The position numbers were made by a program, and so were the translations under genes. Under the pieces are notes generated by a model. The model was not told the origin of the DNA, ran no database searches, and saw only the letters and a program-made list of their open reading frames with translations. Shown one piece after another: positions 43,522 through 51,958 of a stretch of DNA of 64,000 nucleotides. The stretch lies in the NCBI GenBank assembly GCA_035293405.1, contig DATDOE010000065.1, positions 48,388-112,387 of the forward strand, in the 5' to 3' direction. This DNA is from Gp6-AA40 sp035293405. GTDB lineage: Bacteria > Acidobacteriota > Vicinamibacteria > Vicinamibacterales > UBA2999. Positions within the stretch are counted from its first letter, which is position 1. Each line of letters starts with the position of its first letter.

Positions 43522-44955
43522 ATGCCGTCACCCCGCCCACGTCTGCTTGTCGTTGACGATGACCGCGCCATCTTGACCCTCGTGGGCTCGGTCGCGCTGG
43601 GCGAAGGCTTCGATGTCGCCACGACCGTCGATGGCGCCGACGCGCTGCAGCAACTCTCGACTCGTCCGGCGGACCTGGTTCTCGTCGATCTCCGGATGCC
43701 CGGGGTCACGGGACTGGAAGTCCTCAAGGCGATTCGCGACGTCAACCCACGATCCCGGGTCGTGCTGATGTCGGGCCATGCCACCATCGACAGCGCCGTG
43801 ACGGCGGTGAAGCTGGGGGCCATGGACTACCTGACCAAGCCCTTTGATCTGCAGAGACTCCGTCAACTGCTGTCGGTCATCCGCATCGACACCGACGAAC
43901 GGCGGGCGGTGCTCATGCTCGAGGGCGACGTCGCGAAGCACCTGGAGTTCTGCGGAATGATCGGCCGCGGTCCGGCCATGCAGGATGTGTTCGAGTTGAT
44001 CCGGCGCCTCGCGCCGCACGCGCGGACCGCGATCGTCACGGGAGAGACCGGCACGGGCAAGGAGCTCGCGGTTCACGCCCTGCACACGCTCGGCCCCCGC
44101 AGCGCCAAGCGCCTCGTCACCGTGAACTGTTCGGCGGTCGTGGAAACGCTCTCCGAGAGCGAGCTCTTTGGCCACGTGCGCGGCGCCTTCACCGGTGCGG
44201 CCGAGGCCAAGACCGGCCTCTTTGAAACGGCCGACGGTGCGACGTTGTTCCTCGACGAAGTGGGCGAGCTGCCGCTCGCGGTCCAGGCCAAGCTGCTACG
44301 CGTGATTGAAAACGGCGAAGTGCAGCGCGTCGGCTCGGTGGAGACGCGAAAAGTGGACGTCCGGCTGATCGCGGCGACCAATCGTGATCTGCGCGCGGAA
44401 GTGGCGATCGGACGATTCCGCGGTGACTTGTACTATCGGCTGAACATCGCCGAAGTCGCGCTCCCGCCGCTGCGGGATCGGCGCGAGGATATTCCGTATC
44501 TGACGGCGGCGTTCGTTCGCAGTTGCGCGCAGCGCTTCGGCAAAGCGCTCAGCGGGCTCACCCCTGGCGCCGAACGCCGGCTCGCGGACGCCCAGTGGGA
44601 AGGCAATGTCCGTCAACTGCGCAACGTGATCGAGCGTGGCTGCATGCTGGCGGACGGCGAGTTCATCACCGAGGCGAACCTCAGTACCTCGATGACCCAG
44701 GCGTCCACGCGGCCGGCCGAGCCGGTCGCGATCCAGCGCCGTGATCTGCCAGCGCCACTGATTGAGATCGAGCGCGAGCACATCATCAAGACCCTCGACC
44801 AGGTACGTGGGAACAAGGCCGTCGCCGCACGGCTGCTCGGGATCAGCCGAAGGGCGTTCTACCGGCAGCTCGAACGTCATGGCCTGCACCATCGCGTGCC
44901 GACGGGGTCCACACATCGGGCGACCAGTCCGGCACCCCTGGAGCAGGCATCGTGA
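43522..44955 (+). CDS. Sigma-54-dependent response regulator (NtrC family)
   Basis: The protein has 477 residues. Receiver domain 1-120 with phospho-acceptor D56 (LVDLRMPG) and the Lys motif in YLTKPF. AAA+ domain with Walker A GETGTGKE (174-181), sigma-54 contact loop GAFTGA (221-226), Walker B LFLDEVGEL, and the arginine-containing RFRGDLYYRLN stretch. The C-terminal Fis-type helix-turn-helix has IIKTLDQVRGNKAVAARLLGISRRAFYRQL. It should activate sigma-54 promoters when phosphorylated. It heads a five-gene signalling operon and is GTGA-coupled to the HD-GYP gene. Its target genes are unknown. Confidence 0.95.
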   Translation: MPSPRPRLLVVDDDRAILTLVGSVALGEGFDVATTVDGADALQQLSTRPADLVLVDLRMPGVTGLEVLKAIRDVNPRSRVVLMSGHATIDSAVTAVKLGAMDYLTKPFDLQRLRQLLSVIRIDTDERRAVLMLEGDVAKHLEFCGMIGRGPAMQDVFELIRRLAPHARTAIVTGETGTGKELAVHALHTLGPRSAKRLVTVNCSAVVETLSESELFGHVRGAFTGAAEAKTGLFETADGATLFLDEVGELPLAVQAKLLRVIENGEVQRVGSVETRKVDVRLIAATNRDLRAEVAIGRFRGDLYYRLNIAEVALPPLRDRREDIPYLTAAFVRSCAQRFGKALSGLTPGAERRLADAQWEGNVRQLRNVIERGCMLADGEFITEANLSTSMTQASTRPAEPVAIQRRDLPAPLIEIEREHIIKTLDQVRGNKAVAARLLGISRRAFYRQLERHGLHHRVPTGSTHRATSPAPLEQAS

Positions 44956-45950
44956 CCCACACGCACACACTGACCCCCGTCGCACGCCGGAGCTGTGTGC
45001 TGATTGCCGACGACACCGAGAGTGTGCGCACGCTCTTCCGCAAGCTGTTGAGCGCGGATGGACACGACGTGATCAGCGCCGCCGACGGCGCCGCCGCCCT
45101 CGAAGCCGTGAACCGTCACCGCCCGGACGTGATCCTGCTCGACGTGGACATGCCGACGATGGATGGTCTGGAAGTCTGCCGGCGCCTGAAATCCGATCCC
45201 GTGACGCGGCTGACCCCGGTGGTCATGATCACCGGCCAGACGGACCTGACCGATCGCCTTCGCGGCATCGAGGCCGGCGCCGACGAGTTCCTGTCCAAGC
45301 CCGTTCATCCGCAGGAGCTTCGCGTTCGCGTGCGTTCGCTCGCCCGCGTCAAGCATCTGATCGACGCGCTCGACTCCGCCGAGGCGGCGTTCGTCACGCT
45401 GGCGCTGACCATCGAGGCCCGCGATCCCTCGACCAACGGCCACTGCGAGCGGCTGGCGCTTCACGCCGTGCGCCTCGGACGCGCGCTCGGACTGGGTGAC
45501 GACGATCTCGGCGCGCTGCATCGAGGCGGCTACCTGCACGACGTCGGCAAGGTCGGAGTACCCGACGCGGTGCTGCTCAAGCCGGGTCCGCTCACGGCCG
45601 AAGAATTCGTGTTGATGAAGAAGCATCCCGAGATCGGCGACACGCTGTGCGCGCCGCTGCAGTCGCTTCGTCACGTGCGTCCGATCGTGCGCGGCCACCA
45701 TGAACGGCTCGATGGCAGCGGATACCCGGACGCGCTCCGCGGAGACGAGGTGCCCCTCCTCGCGCAGATCGTCGGCATCGTCGATGTGTTCGACGCGCTG
45801 ACGTCGGTGCGCCCGTATCGCGTCGCGCTGCGCAAGGAGGAGGCGGGCCAGTATCTTCTGAGCCAGGCCGCGGAGGGCAAGTTCGCCCGCCGTTACGTGG
45901 ACGCGTTTCTCGACACGTTGGTGCTGGCCAGCGTGCCGGTGGTGCACTAG
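44952..45950 (+). CDS. Receiver-HD-GYP protein (RpfG type), likely c-di-GMP phosphodiesterase
   Basis: The protein has 332 residues. Receiver domain with acceptor D64 (VILLDVDMP). HD-GYP domain with ARDPSTNGHCERL, the HD pair H196/D197 in HDVGK, HHERLDGSGYP (from H249) and IVDVFDALTSVRPYR. Members hydrolyse cyclic di-GMP. The start is a GTG overlapping the stop of the sigma-54 regulator gene (GTGA). Its place before a pilus-type ATPase fits a role in motility or surface behaviour, which is inference. Confidence 0.95.
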   Translation: MTHTHTLTPVARRSCVLIADDTESVRTLFRKLLSADGHDVISAADGAAALEAVNRHRPDVILLDVDMPTMDGLEVCRRLKSDPVTRLTPVVMITGQTDLTDRLRGIEAGADEFLSKPVHPQELRVRVRSLARVKHLIDALDSAEAAFVTLALTIEARDPSTNGHCERLALHAVRLGRALGLGDDDLGALHRGGYLHDVGKVGVPDAVLLKPGPLTAEEFVLMKKHPEIGDTLCAPLQSLRHVRPIVRGHHERLDGSGYPDALRGDEVPLLAQIVGIVDVFDALTSVRPYRVALRKEEAGQYLLSQAAEGKFARRYVDAFLDTLVLASVPVVH

Positions 45951-45967
45951 GAACGGCGGTTATTCCG

Positions 45968-48088
45968 ATGAGCCCTGACCGTGGTGTCCGGCAGTCGCGG
46001 GGCGCGTCCCCAGCGCGGCGTGTGCCCGCATTGCCGGGCCGCGTGCGCGACGCCTTCGGGGCGGCGCTCGTGCATGAGTGTCACATCACCCAGACCGCGC
46101 TGCAGACCGCGCTCGACCGCTGCGCCAAGGACGGCCAGCCCCTGTGCGACGCGGTGGTGGCGCTCGGTTACGTGGATGAAGACGCGGCGTACCGCCTCCT
46201 CGCCACGGTGGCTGGCATCACGTTCGACGACCGTGGGGAGGTTGACTCGAGTCCCCTCGCCATCAAGCTGGTGCCGGCACGTGTCGCGCGACGTCACGAG
46301 CTGGTGCCCGTGGCGGTCGACGACAAGACGGTCAGGTATCTGACGGCGACTCCGTACGACGTGGACGCCGAGCGGGACGTGAGCTTCGCAACCGGCCGCG
46401 TGGCCGTTGCCATCCTGGCTCGCCGGTCTGTGGTTCAAGCCGCGATCGCCCGCCTCTATCCTGAGTCCATCGTCGAGGCCACTCGGCCCGACAGGCCCGG
46501 GCCCGGGCCAGCGCCCGCCCGCGCAGGCGCGACGATTGAGCTCGCAGCAGCGGCAGAGACGTCGCCCGACTCGGCGATCATCAACCTGTGCCACAGCCTG
46601 CTGGCTCGAGCCATCGAGGCGAACGCAAGCGACCTGCACTTCGATCCGGCAGGCAACGGGCTCGTCGTCCAGATGCGGGTGGCCGGAGTACTCGAGACCG
46701 CGATGACGATCCCCGCCAACGTCGTCGGCGCCGTCGTCAGTCGCCTCAAGACGCACGCTCGAGTGGGCACTGCGGTTCGCAATCGCCCGCAGGAGGGCGT
46801 CTTCACGTTTCAGCTGAGCGGCCGTCGTGTAGACGTGCGATTGTCAACGGTGCCGACGGCGGCCGGCGAGAAGCTGCTGTTGAGGATCACCGACAAGCAG
46901 CGCGAGCTGCTGGCCATCGACGCGCTCGGGTACGCCCCCGAGATGCTGGAGCGACTGACGCGAGCGCTCGATCAGCCACGCGGCCTCGTGCTCATGACCG
47001 GGCCCGTCGGGTGCGGGAAGACGACCTCTCTGTATGCGGCGCTTCAGTATCTGCAAAGCCGCCGCGCGAATGTCGTGTCAGTGGAGGAGCAGATCGAGCA
47101 GACGGTGCCAGGCATCAATCAGATTGCCGTCAACATACGGGCGGGCGGCACCATTGTCAGCGCGCTCCGCTCGGCGGTGGCGCTGGAACCCGACGTGCTG
47201 ATGGTGGGCGAGCTGCGCGACGCCGAGGTGGCGGCGATCGCGTGGGAGGCCGCCAATGCCGGTTGCCTCGTCCTCAGCTCCGTGGAAACGCTCGATGCCG
47301 CGGCCGCTGTGACGCATCTCCTCAACCTCGGCCTCGAGCCGCAGCGGATCACTGACTGCCTCAAGGGTATTGTCGACCTCCGGCTCGCGCGTCGCCTGTG
47401 CACCGCGTGCCACGGCAAGACGTCCGGTTCCGGCTGCGTTCGGTGCCGCTCCACCGGCTTTGCAGGCCGCGTCGCGCTCGCCGATCTGCTGACGCCGACC
47501 GACGCCATCTCGACGGCCATTACGCGCGGCCAGACATCCATGGACATCCGCCGTGCCATGGAGGCCGCAGGCTTCCCATCGATCAAGGATCACGCGAATG
47601 CGCTCGTCGCAGCCGGCGTGACGTCGCGGGACGAAGCGGCCCGGGTCGTGGGCGCGGTTGCGGTGGTCGAGAGCGCCGCCGTCGTCGAGCCGGTATCGTC
47701 TCCGCCGCGGCCGTCCGTGCTCATCGCCGACGATGAGCCGATCACGCGGACGCTGGTCCGGCTGCTGCTCGAACGAGATGGCTACTCGGTGATCGAGGCG
47801 CACAACGGCCGTGAAGCCGTTGACCTGGCGGTGCGGCACACGCCAAGCCTGATCGTGATGGACCTGAACATGCCACAGATGGACGGCTACGAGGCGATCA
47901 AGGAGATCCGCCGTGTGCACGGCCTCGAGTCCGCACCGATCGTCGTCGTCACGATGGAGGACGGTGCCAACGTCGCGGAGCAGGTGCTGTCGCTCGGCGC
48001 CGACGACTACATCATGAAGCCGTTCGAGCCCTCAGTACTGACGGCGCGCGTGAAGGCGGCGTTCGGGCGGCAGCGCCTCGCCGCGTGA
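45968..48088 (+). CDS. PilB/GspE-like ATPase fused to a C-terminal receiver domain
   Basis: The protein has 706 residues. MshEN-type N-domain at about 30-165. ATPase core with Walker A GPVGCGKT (345-352), an Asp-box-like VEEQIEQTVPGINQIAVN, Walker B DVLMVGELRD (409-418) and a Cys4 zinc site CTAC...CVRC from C478. The usual His box (LSTLHTND in relatives) reads LSSVETLD, so the conserved His is lost. A receiver domain starts at about 582 with acceptor D632 in IVMDLNMP. No pilin, assembly or PilC gene is adjacent. It could be a regulated assembly ATPase or a regulatory derivative; hydrolysis activity is uncertain. Confidence 0.9.
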   Translation: MSPDRGVRQSRGASPARRVPALPGRVRDAFGAALVHECHITQTALQTALDRCAKDGQPLCDAVVALGYVDEDAAYRLLATVAGITFDDRGEVDSSPLAIKLVPARVARRHELVPVAVDDKTVRYLTATPYDVDAERDVSFATGRVAVAILARRSVVQAAIARLYPESIVEATRPDRPGPGPAPARAGATIELAAAAETSPDSAIINLCHSLLARAIEANASDLHFDPAGNGLVVQMRVAGVLETAMTIPANVVGAVVSRLKTHARVGTAVRNRPQEGVFTFQLSGRRVDVRLSTVPTAAGEKLLLRITDKQRELLAIDALGYAPEMLERLTRALDQPRGLVLMTGPVGCGKTTSLYAALQYLQSRRANVVSVEEQIEQTVPGINQIAVNIRAGGTIVSALRSAVALEPDVLMVGELRDAEVAAIAWEAANAGCLVLSSVETLDAAAAVTHLLNLGLEPQRITDCLKGIVDLRLARRLCTACHGKTSGSGCVRCRSTGFAGRVALADLLTPTDAISTAITRGQTSMDIRRAMEAAGFPSIKDHANALVAAGVTSRDEAARVVGAVAVVESAAVVEPVSSPPRPSVLIADDEPITRTLVRLLLERDGYSVIEAHNGREAVDLAVRHTPSLIVMDLNMPQMDGYEAIKEIRRVHGLESAPIVVVTMEDGANVAEQVLSLGADDYIMKPFEPSVLTARVKAAFGRQRLAA

Positions 48089-48121
48089 TAACATCCACAC
48101 AGTCTCTCCCCGGTGAACGAG

Positions 48122-48505
48122 ATGTCTAACGATCGGATCGATGCCGTGAGTGGCGTCGAAGACGGCACCGGATGGTCGCCGGAACGGATGATGGCGCGGC
48201 TGGGCGGGGACGAAGCGCTGACGCACCAGCTCGTCGCCTTGTTTCTCACCGAATGTCCCCGCATGATGGCCGACGTGCGCGCGAGCGTTGCCCAGGGCTC
48301 CGCCGACGTCGTACGGCGTGCGGCGCACGCCTTCAAGGGATCGGTTTCCAATTTCACCGACCGCGGTGCGGTCGTGACGGCGCTCGAGCTCGAGCATATG
48401 GGGCGCGAGGACCGTCTCGCGGACGCGCCCGCGACGCTCGCCAGGCTCGAGCAGGATGTCGCCGTGCTCATGAGCCGCCTGCTCGAGTACGAGGCGGGAA
48501 AGTAG
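48122..48505 (+). CDS. Hpt (histidine phosphotransfer) domain protein
   Basis: The protein has 127 residues from the ATG at 48122; a GTG at 48113 would add three. A single Hpt four-helix domain is visible with the phospho-accepting His in RRAAHAFKGSVSNF (H69). Family hallmarks ALTHQLVALFLTECPRMM and LELEHMGRE surround it. It would pass phosphoryl groups between receivers of a phosphorelay. Its TAG stop overlaps the GTG start of the following receiver gene by one base, and four of the five genes in the operon contain receivers. Confidence 0.88.
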   Translation: MSNDRIDAVSGVEDGTGWSPERMMARLGGDEALTHQLVALFLTECPRMMADVRASVAQGSADVVRRAAHAFKGSVSNFTDRGAVVTALELEHMGREDRLADAPATLARLEQDVAVLMSRLLEYEAGK

Positions 48506-49113
48506 TGCGGGTTCTCATTGCCGACGACGACGCGGTGTTGCGCCACGCGCTGCGGGTGCACCTGGAGCGCTGGTCGTACGAAGTCGTCGAATGCGCGGAC
48601 GGCGCCGCCGCGTGGCACGCGATGCGGGAGCCGTCGGCGCCGCCGCTGGCGATCATGGACTGGAACATGCCTGGCGTGGATGGACCCGCGCTGTGTCAGG
48701 AAGTACGGGAGACGCCGTCGTTGTCTGGCATGTACGTGATTCTGCTCACGTCGAACGCCTCCAAGCAGGACCTGATCACCGGTCTCGAAAGCGGCGCGGA
48801 CGACTACATCGTCAAGCCGTTCGACTGGGACGAGCTCAGAGCCCGCCTCCGGATAGGGAACCGCATCGTCAGCCTGCAGCAGGCGCTCGGTGCGCGCGTG
48901 AACGAGCTGCAGCAGGCGCTTTCGAGCGTGCGCGCGCTCAGCGGACTCCTGCCCATCTGCGCGTACTGCAAGCGCATCCGCGACGACAAGGACTACTGGC
49001 TGCAGATCGAGCACTACCTCTCCGCGCATTCCGATGCCCGCTTCAGCCATGGCATCTGTCCCGAATGCATCGAGAAGCAGGTGTGGGACGACGAAGTGAA
49101 AAGTCCGAAGTGA
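48505..49113 (+). CDS. Receiver domain protein with C-terminal Cys-rich (CxxC...CxxC) domain
   Basis: The protein has 202 residues. Receiver domain 1-115 with acceptor D52 (IMDWNMP) and K104 (IVKPF). A coiled-coil linker follows at about 118-145. The C-terminal module LPICAYCKRIRDDKDYWLQ...FSHGICPECIEKQ has two Cys pairs (C152/C155 and C185/C188). I have seen this module at the end of many signalling proteins, but know no defined function; it may bind zinc. The last residues (EVKSPK) and the stop codon lie inside a 7-bp repeat. It starts at the GTG overlapping the Hpt stop. Confidence 0.88.
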   Translation: MRVLIADDDAVLRHALRVHLERWSYEVVECADGAAAWHAMREPSAPPLAIMDWNMPGVDGPALCQEVRETPSLSGMYVILLTSNASKQDLITGLESGADDYIVKPFDWDELRARLRIGNRIVSLQQALGARVNELQQALSSVRALSGLLPICAYCKRIRDDKDYWLQIEHYLSAHSDARFSHGICPECIEKQVWDDEVKSPK

Positions 49114-49139
49114 AAAGTCCGAAGTGAAAAGTGTAAAGT
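49089..49139. repeat. 7-bp AAGTNNN tandem repeat across a gene end
   Basis: Units AAGTGAA, AAGTCCG, AAGTGAA, AAGTCCG, AAGTGAA, AAGTGTA follow one another. The first units encode the C-terminal residues and supply the TGA stop of the receiver gene; the rest lead into the bacilliredoxin gene. A similar repeat is at 51869-51922. Confidence 0.75.
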
Positions 49140-49168
49140 TAGCGTCCGGCACCCTGTACAATCAACGG

Positions 49169-49585
49169 ATGCCATATCCCGAGCCATTCATTGCCCCGAT
49201 GCGGGCCGAGCTGACCAATGTTGGTGCGCGCGAGCTGCGCACGCCGGCTGAAGTGGACGCGGCCCTGAACGAGAAGGGCACCGTCATGATCGTTGTCAAT
49301 TCGGTGTGCGGGTGTGCGGCCGGAAAGGCTCGTCCCGGCATCGCGATGGCGCTGCAAGGCGGACGCCGGCCGGATTTCGTGGGCACGGTGTTCGCCGGCG
49401 CGGACCTCGATGCCACGGCTCGCGCGCGTGAAGCCTTCGCGCCGTACCCACCCTCGTCACCCTCGGTTGGGTTGCTGCGCGACGGCAAGCTGGTCTACAT
49501 GCTGGAGCGCCGACAGATCGAAACCCGCGACGCGGCCGCGATCGCCGCGATGCTCACGGCGGCGTTCGAGGAACACTGCGCTTGA
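49169..49585 (+). CDS. BrxA/BrxB-family bacilliredoxin
   Basis: The protein has 138 residues from the ATG at 49169 (MPYPEPFIAPMRAEL), which matches the family start; the longer reading adds repeat-derived residues. The redox motif CGC is C47-G-C49 in IVVNSVCGCAAGKARPG, followed by FAGADLDATARAREAF and SPSVGLLRDGKLVYMLER. Members of this family remove or carry bacillithiol-type mixed disulfides, or act as small disulfide exchange proteins; whether bacillithiol is made here is not shown. Confidence 0.92.
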   Translation: MPYPEPFIAPMRAELTNVGARELRTPAEVDAALNEKGTVMIVVNSVCGCAAGKARPGIAMALQGGRRPDFVGTVFAGADLDATARAREAFAPYPPSSPSVGLLRDGKLVYMLERRQIETRDAAAIAAMLTAAFEEHCA

Positions 49586-49634
49586 TCGAGTAATGCAGAA
49601 TGCATTCCGAATTCTGAATTAGCGACCTCAGACG

Positions 49635-50660
49635 TCAGCCCCCTCTGGTGTGCATCTCCAGGTGCGGATCGCGGCGAAGACGATCCACGGGAATGAGTGT
49701 CGAGCGGTCGCGGGAGGCGAGGCGCTCCTCGGCGCCGCGGTCGCTGCGCACCTCCCACGTCGCGCGAATGAGCTGGGCCATCTGATCGGGCGAGGCGCCC
49801 GCGCGCAGTGGCCGGCGCAGATCGGTTCCGTGCGCCGCGTAGAGGCACAAGTACCACAATCCATCCGCCGTCAGCCGGCTGCGATCGCACGAGTGACAGA
49901 ATGGCTCGGTGGTCGAAGCAATGATGCCGAACCTCGTACCATCCGGCAGGCGGTAGCGGTCGGCCGGCGCTGAGGATTGTTCATCGATCGGGGTGATGGC
50001 GCCGTAGCGCTGCTCCAGCCGCTCGAGCATCTCGCGTCGCGACATCACGCGTGGCATCGACCAATGCGTCGCACCGCCGACGTCCATGTACTCGATGAAT
50101 CTGACCTCAGCGCCGTGGCCTCGTCCAAACTCCAACAGGTCCACGATCTCCTCGTCATTCACGCCTTTGATGACGACGGTGTCGATCTTGAGGCCGGGGA
50201 AGAGCGGGGCAGCCGTGGCGATGCCGTCGAGGACGCGATCGAGCTCGTCGTAGCGCGTGAGCTCTCGGAAACGCGCCGGGTTGAGCGTGTCGAGGCTGAC
50301 CGTGAGGCGATGAAGCCCGGCATCACGCAACGCGCGCGCGTGGGCGGCGAGCAGCACACCATTGGTCGTCATGGCCAGATCGCGAATCGCTGATCGTTGT
50401 GCCAGCCGGTGCACCAGGTCCGGCAGGTCACGACGCAGCAGCGGCTCACCGCCGGTCAGGCGGACCTTGTCCACACCCAGGCTGGTGAAGACGTCAACGA
50501 GGGTCTCGATCTCCTCGAAGTGGAGCATGTCTTCGCGCGGGAGCCACACGTACTCCGGCTCGGGCATGCAGTAGCTGCAGCGCAGGTTGCAGCGGTCGGT
50601 GACCGAGAGCCGCAGGTTCTTCAGGGGCCGGTGGTAGCTGTCTTGGATCACTGGACTCAT
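49635..50660 (-). CDS. moaA: GTP 3',8-cyclase (molybdopterin biosynthesis)
   Basis: The protein has 341 residues from the ATG at 50660 (MSPVIQDSYHRPLKNLRLSV); an upstream in-frame start would translate the 7-bp repeat there. The radical SAM cluster is C24-x3-C28-x2-C31 (CNLRCSYC). VRLTGGEPLLRRDL and VSLDTLNPARF follow. The second cluster near the C-terminus is CHSCDRSRLTADGLWYLC. The chain ends in Gly-Gly, as MoaA requires for activity. It makes the first molybdopterin intermediate from GTP. No other moa gene is adjacent. Confidence 0.95.
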   Translation of the reverse strand: MSPVIQDSYHRPLKNLRLSVTDRCNLRCSYCMPEPEYVWLPREDMLHFEEIETLVDVFTSLGVDKVRLTGGEPLLRRDLPDLVHRLAQRSAIRDLAMTTNGVLLAAHARALRDAGLHRLTVSLDTLNPARFRELTRYDELDRVLDGIATAAPLFPGLKIDTVVIKGVNDEEIVDLLEFGRGHGAEVRFIEYMDVGGATHWSMPRVMSRREMLERLEQRYGAITPIDEQSSAPADRYRLPDGTRFGIIASTTEPFCHSCDRSRLTADGLWYLCLYAAHGTDLRRPLRAGASPDQMAQLIRATWEVRSDRGAEERLASRDRSTLIPVDRLRRDPHLEMHTRGG

Positions 50661-50672
50661 TATCCCGTAACT

Positions 50673-50697
50673 CAAAACGCAAAACGCAAAACGCAAA
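50673..50697. repeat. 7-bp CAAAACG tandem repeat upstream of moaA
   Basis: Three perfect units of CAAAACG and a partial fourth lie 13 bp upstream of the moaA start codon on the minus strand, where they occupy the leader. A shorter GCGTTTTGCGT stretch is near 53152. Confidence 0.75.
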
Positions 50698-50734
50698 CAA
50701 TGTCACACGGGAGCTCAAACACGGCAGGAACGGG

Positions 50735-51856
50735 CTACAAGACTGACAGTCTTGTCCGGTCGTGTGGTGTGAAGGGATGCGCAGTGCGCTGACCGCCGAA
50801 GGTCGGGCTCCAGCGGCCCGGAATGGGTGTGGCGCAGTGCGGGCAGGCGCCGCGTTCGGTGATGGCGTACTCCTGAACCAGGTAGCCGTAGCGAGAGATC
50901 AGGCGCCCGCCGCACGCGTGGCAGTTGGTGTGTTCGAGGTCGCCGACACGGCCAGGCTCGTTTCCCGCGTAGATGTAGCGGAGGCCGGCCTCCCGCCCGA
51001 TGCCCGCCGCCCGCAGCAGCATGGCGGGCGTGGTATTCGCCGGATCGGTCATCTTGTAGTCCTGGTGAAACGCGGTGACATGCCACGGGATGTCGGGTGA
51101 GACGCCGGCCAGGAATCGCGCGAGCCCGCGAAGCTCCTCGTCGCTGTCGTTGAATCCCGGCACGAGCAGCGTGACGATCTCGACCCAGACGCCGGCGTCG
51201 TGCAGCCACTCGATGGTGTCGAGAATCGGCTGCAGGCGTCCGCCAAGCTCGCGGTACCGCGTGTCGTCGAAGCTCTTGAGGTCCACCTTGTAGAGATCGA
51301 TGTGCGGGCGGATGTAGTTCAGCACCCGCGTCGTGCCGTTGCCGTTCGACACGAAGCCCGTGACGAGCCCCGCCGCCCGCGCCTCCTGAAAGATTGCGAC
51401 GGCCCACTCGGCCGTGATGAGCGGCTCGTTGTACGTGGAGACCACGATCTGTGCACCCTGACGACGGGCGTCCTGCACGAGTGCGGCCGGCGACGTATCG
51501 CGCGGGGGCGCAACCGCATTCGGATCTCGCAGCGCCTGCGAGGTGACCCAGTTCTGGCAGTAGCCGCAGTGCAGGTCGCAGCCGAGCATCCCGAAGCTGT
51601 AGGCGAGCGCGCCAGGATAGGCGTGGAAGAACGGCTTCTTCTCGACCGGGTCGCACTGCACGCCGCCGACGTAGCCCCACGGTACGTGGAGGCGCCCACC
51701 CTTGTTGAAGCGGACCTTGCACACGCCCATCGCGCCGTCCGGGATTGGGCAGTGATGACCGCAGGCGTGGCAGCGGATCCGATCGCGGGGCAGTGCCTCG
51801 ACGAGCTCCGGGGCCGCGTCGCGCGTGCGTTCGGCAAGGACCTCTTGCAACGTCAC
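50735..51856 (-). CDS. amrS: AmrS-type radical SAM protein (AmmeMemoRadiSam family, PflA-like)
   Basis: The protein has 373 residues from the GTG at 51856 (VTLQEVLAERTR). A 53-residue longer reading translates the 7-bp repeats and is rejected. N-terminal Cys pairs (RIRCHACGHHCPI, MGVCKVRFN) precede the radical SAM motif C93-x3-C97-x2-C100 (GCDLHCGYCQNW). Then come STYNEPLI, VSNGNGT, YKVDLKSFDD and VTAFHQDYKM. C-terminal zinc pairs: CHACGG and CPHC. This is the radical SAM part of the AmmeMemoRadiSam system; the AMMECR1 and Memo partners are not in the window. Function poorly known. Confidence 0.9.
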   Translation of the reverse strand: MTLQEVLAERTRDAAPELVEALPRDRIRCHACGHHCPIPDGAMGVCKVRFNKGGRLHVPWGYVGGVQCDPVEKKPFFHAYPGALAYSFGMLGCDLHCGYCQNWVTSQALRDPNAVAPPRDTSPAALVQDARRQGAQIVVSTYNEPLITAEWAVAIFQEARAAGLVTGFVSNGNGTTRVLNYIRPHIDLYKVDLKSFDDTRYRELGGRLQPILDTIEWLHDAGVWVEIVTLLVPGFNDSDEELRGLARFLAGVSPDIPWHVTAFHQDYKMTDPANTTPAMLLRAAGIGREAGLRYIYAGNEPGRVGDLEHTNCHACGGRLISRYGYLVQEYAITERGACPHCATPIPGRWSPTFGGQRTAHPFTPHDRTRLSVL

Positions 51857-51868
51857 GAATTGAGTATG

Positions 51869-51922
51869 AAGTGCGAAGTGTAAAGTGCAAAGTGCAAAGT
51901 AGGTTGAAAGTGCGAAGTAGGG
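51869..51922. repeat. 7-bp AAGTGNN tandem repeat between amrS and the flavoprotein gene
   Basis: Units AAGTGCG, AAGTGTA, AAGTGCA, AAGTGCA, AAGTAGG follow in register, then AAGTGCG and AAGTAGG after a three-base break. They fill the divergent intergenic region and translate as YFAL/HFAL-type phrases in the long reading of amrS. Confidence 0.8.
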
Positions 51923-51958
51923 TGGTCGGACCGAGCTGAAAAGTACAATCGGCACGGG

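Noticed and set aside
43328..43540. Longer N-terminus of the kinase relic
   Set aside because: The extension would overlap the start of the sigma-54 regulator gene and is Arg/Cys-rich without family similarity.
44877..45947. 356-codon minus-strand frame opposite the HD-GYP gene
   Set aside because: Arg/His-rich antisense shadow; the plus strand carries complete receiver and HD-GYP motifs.
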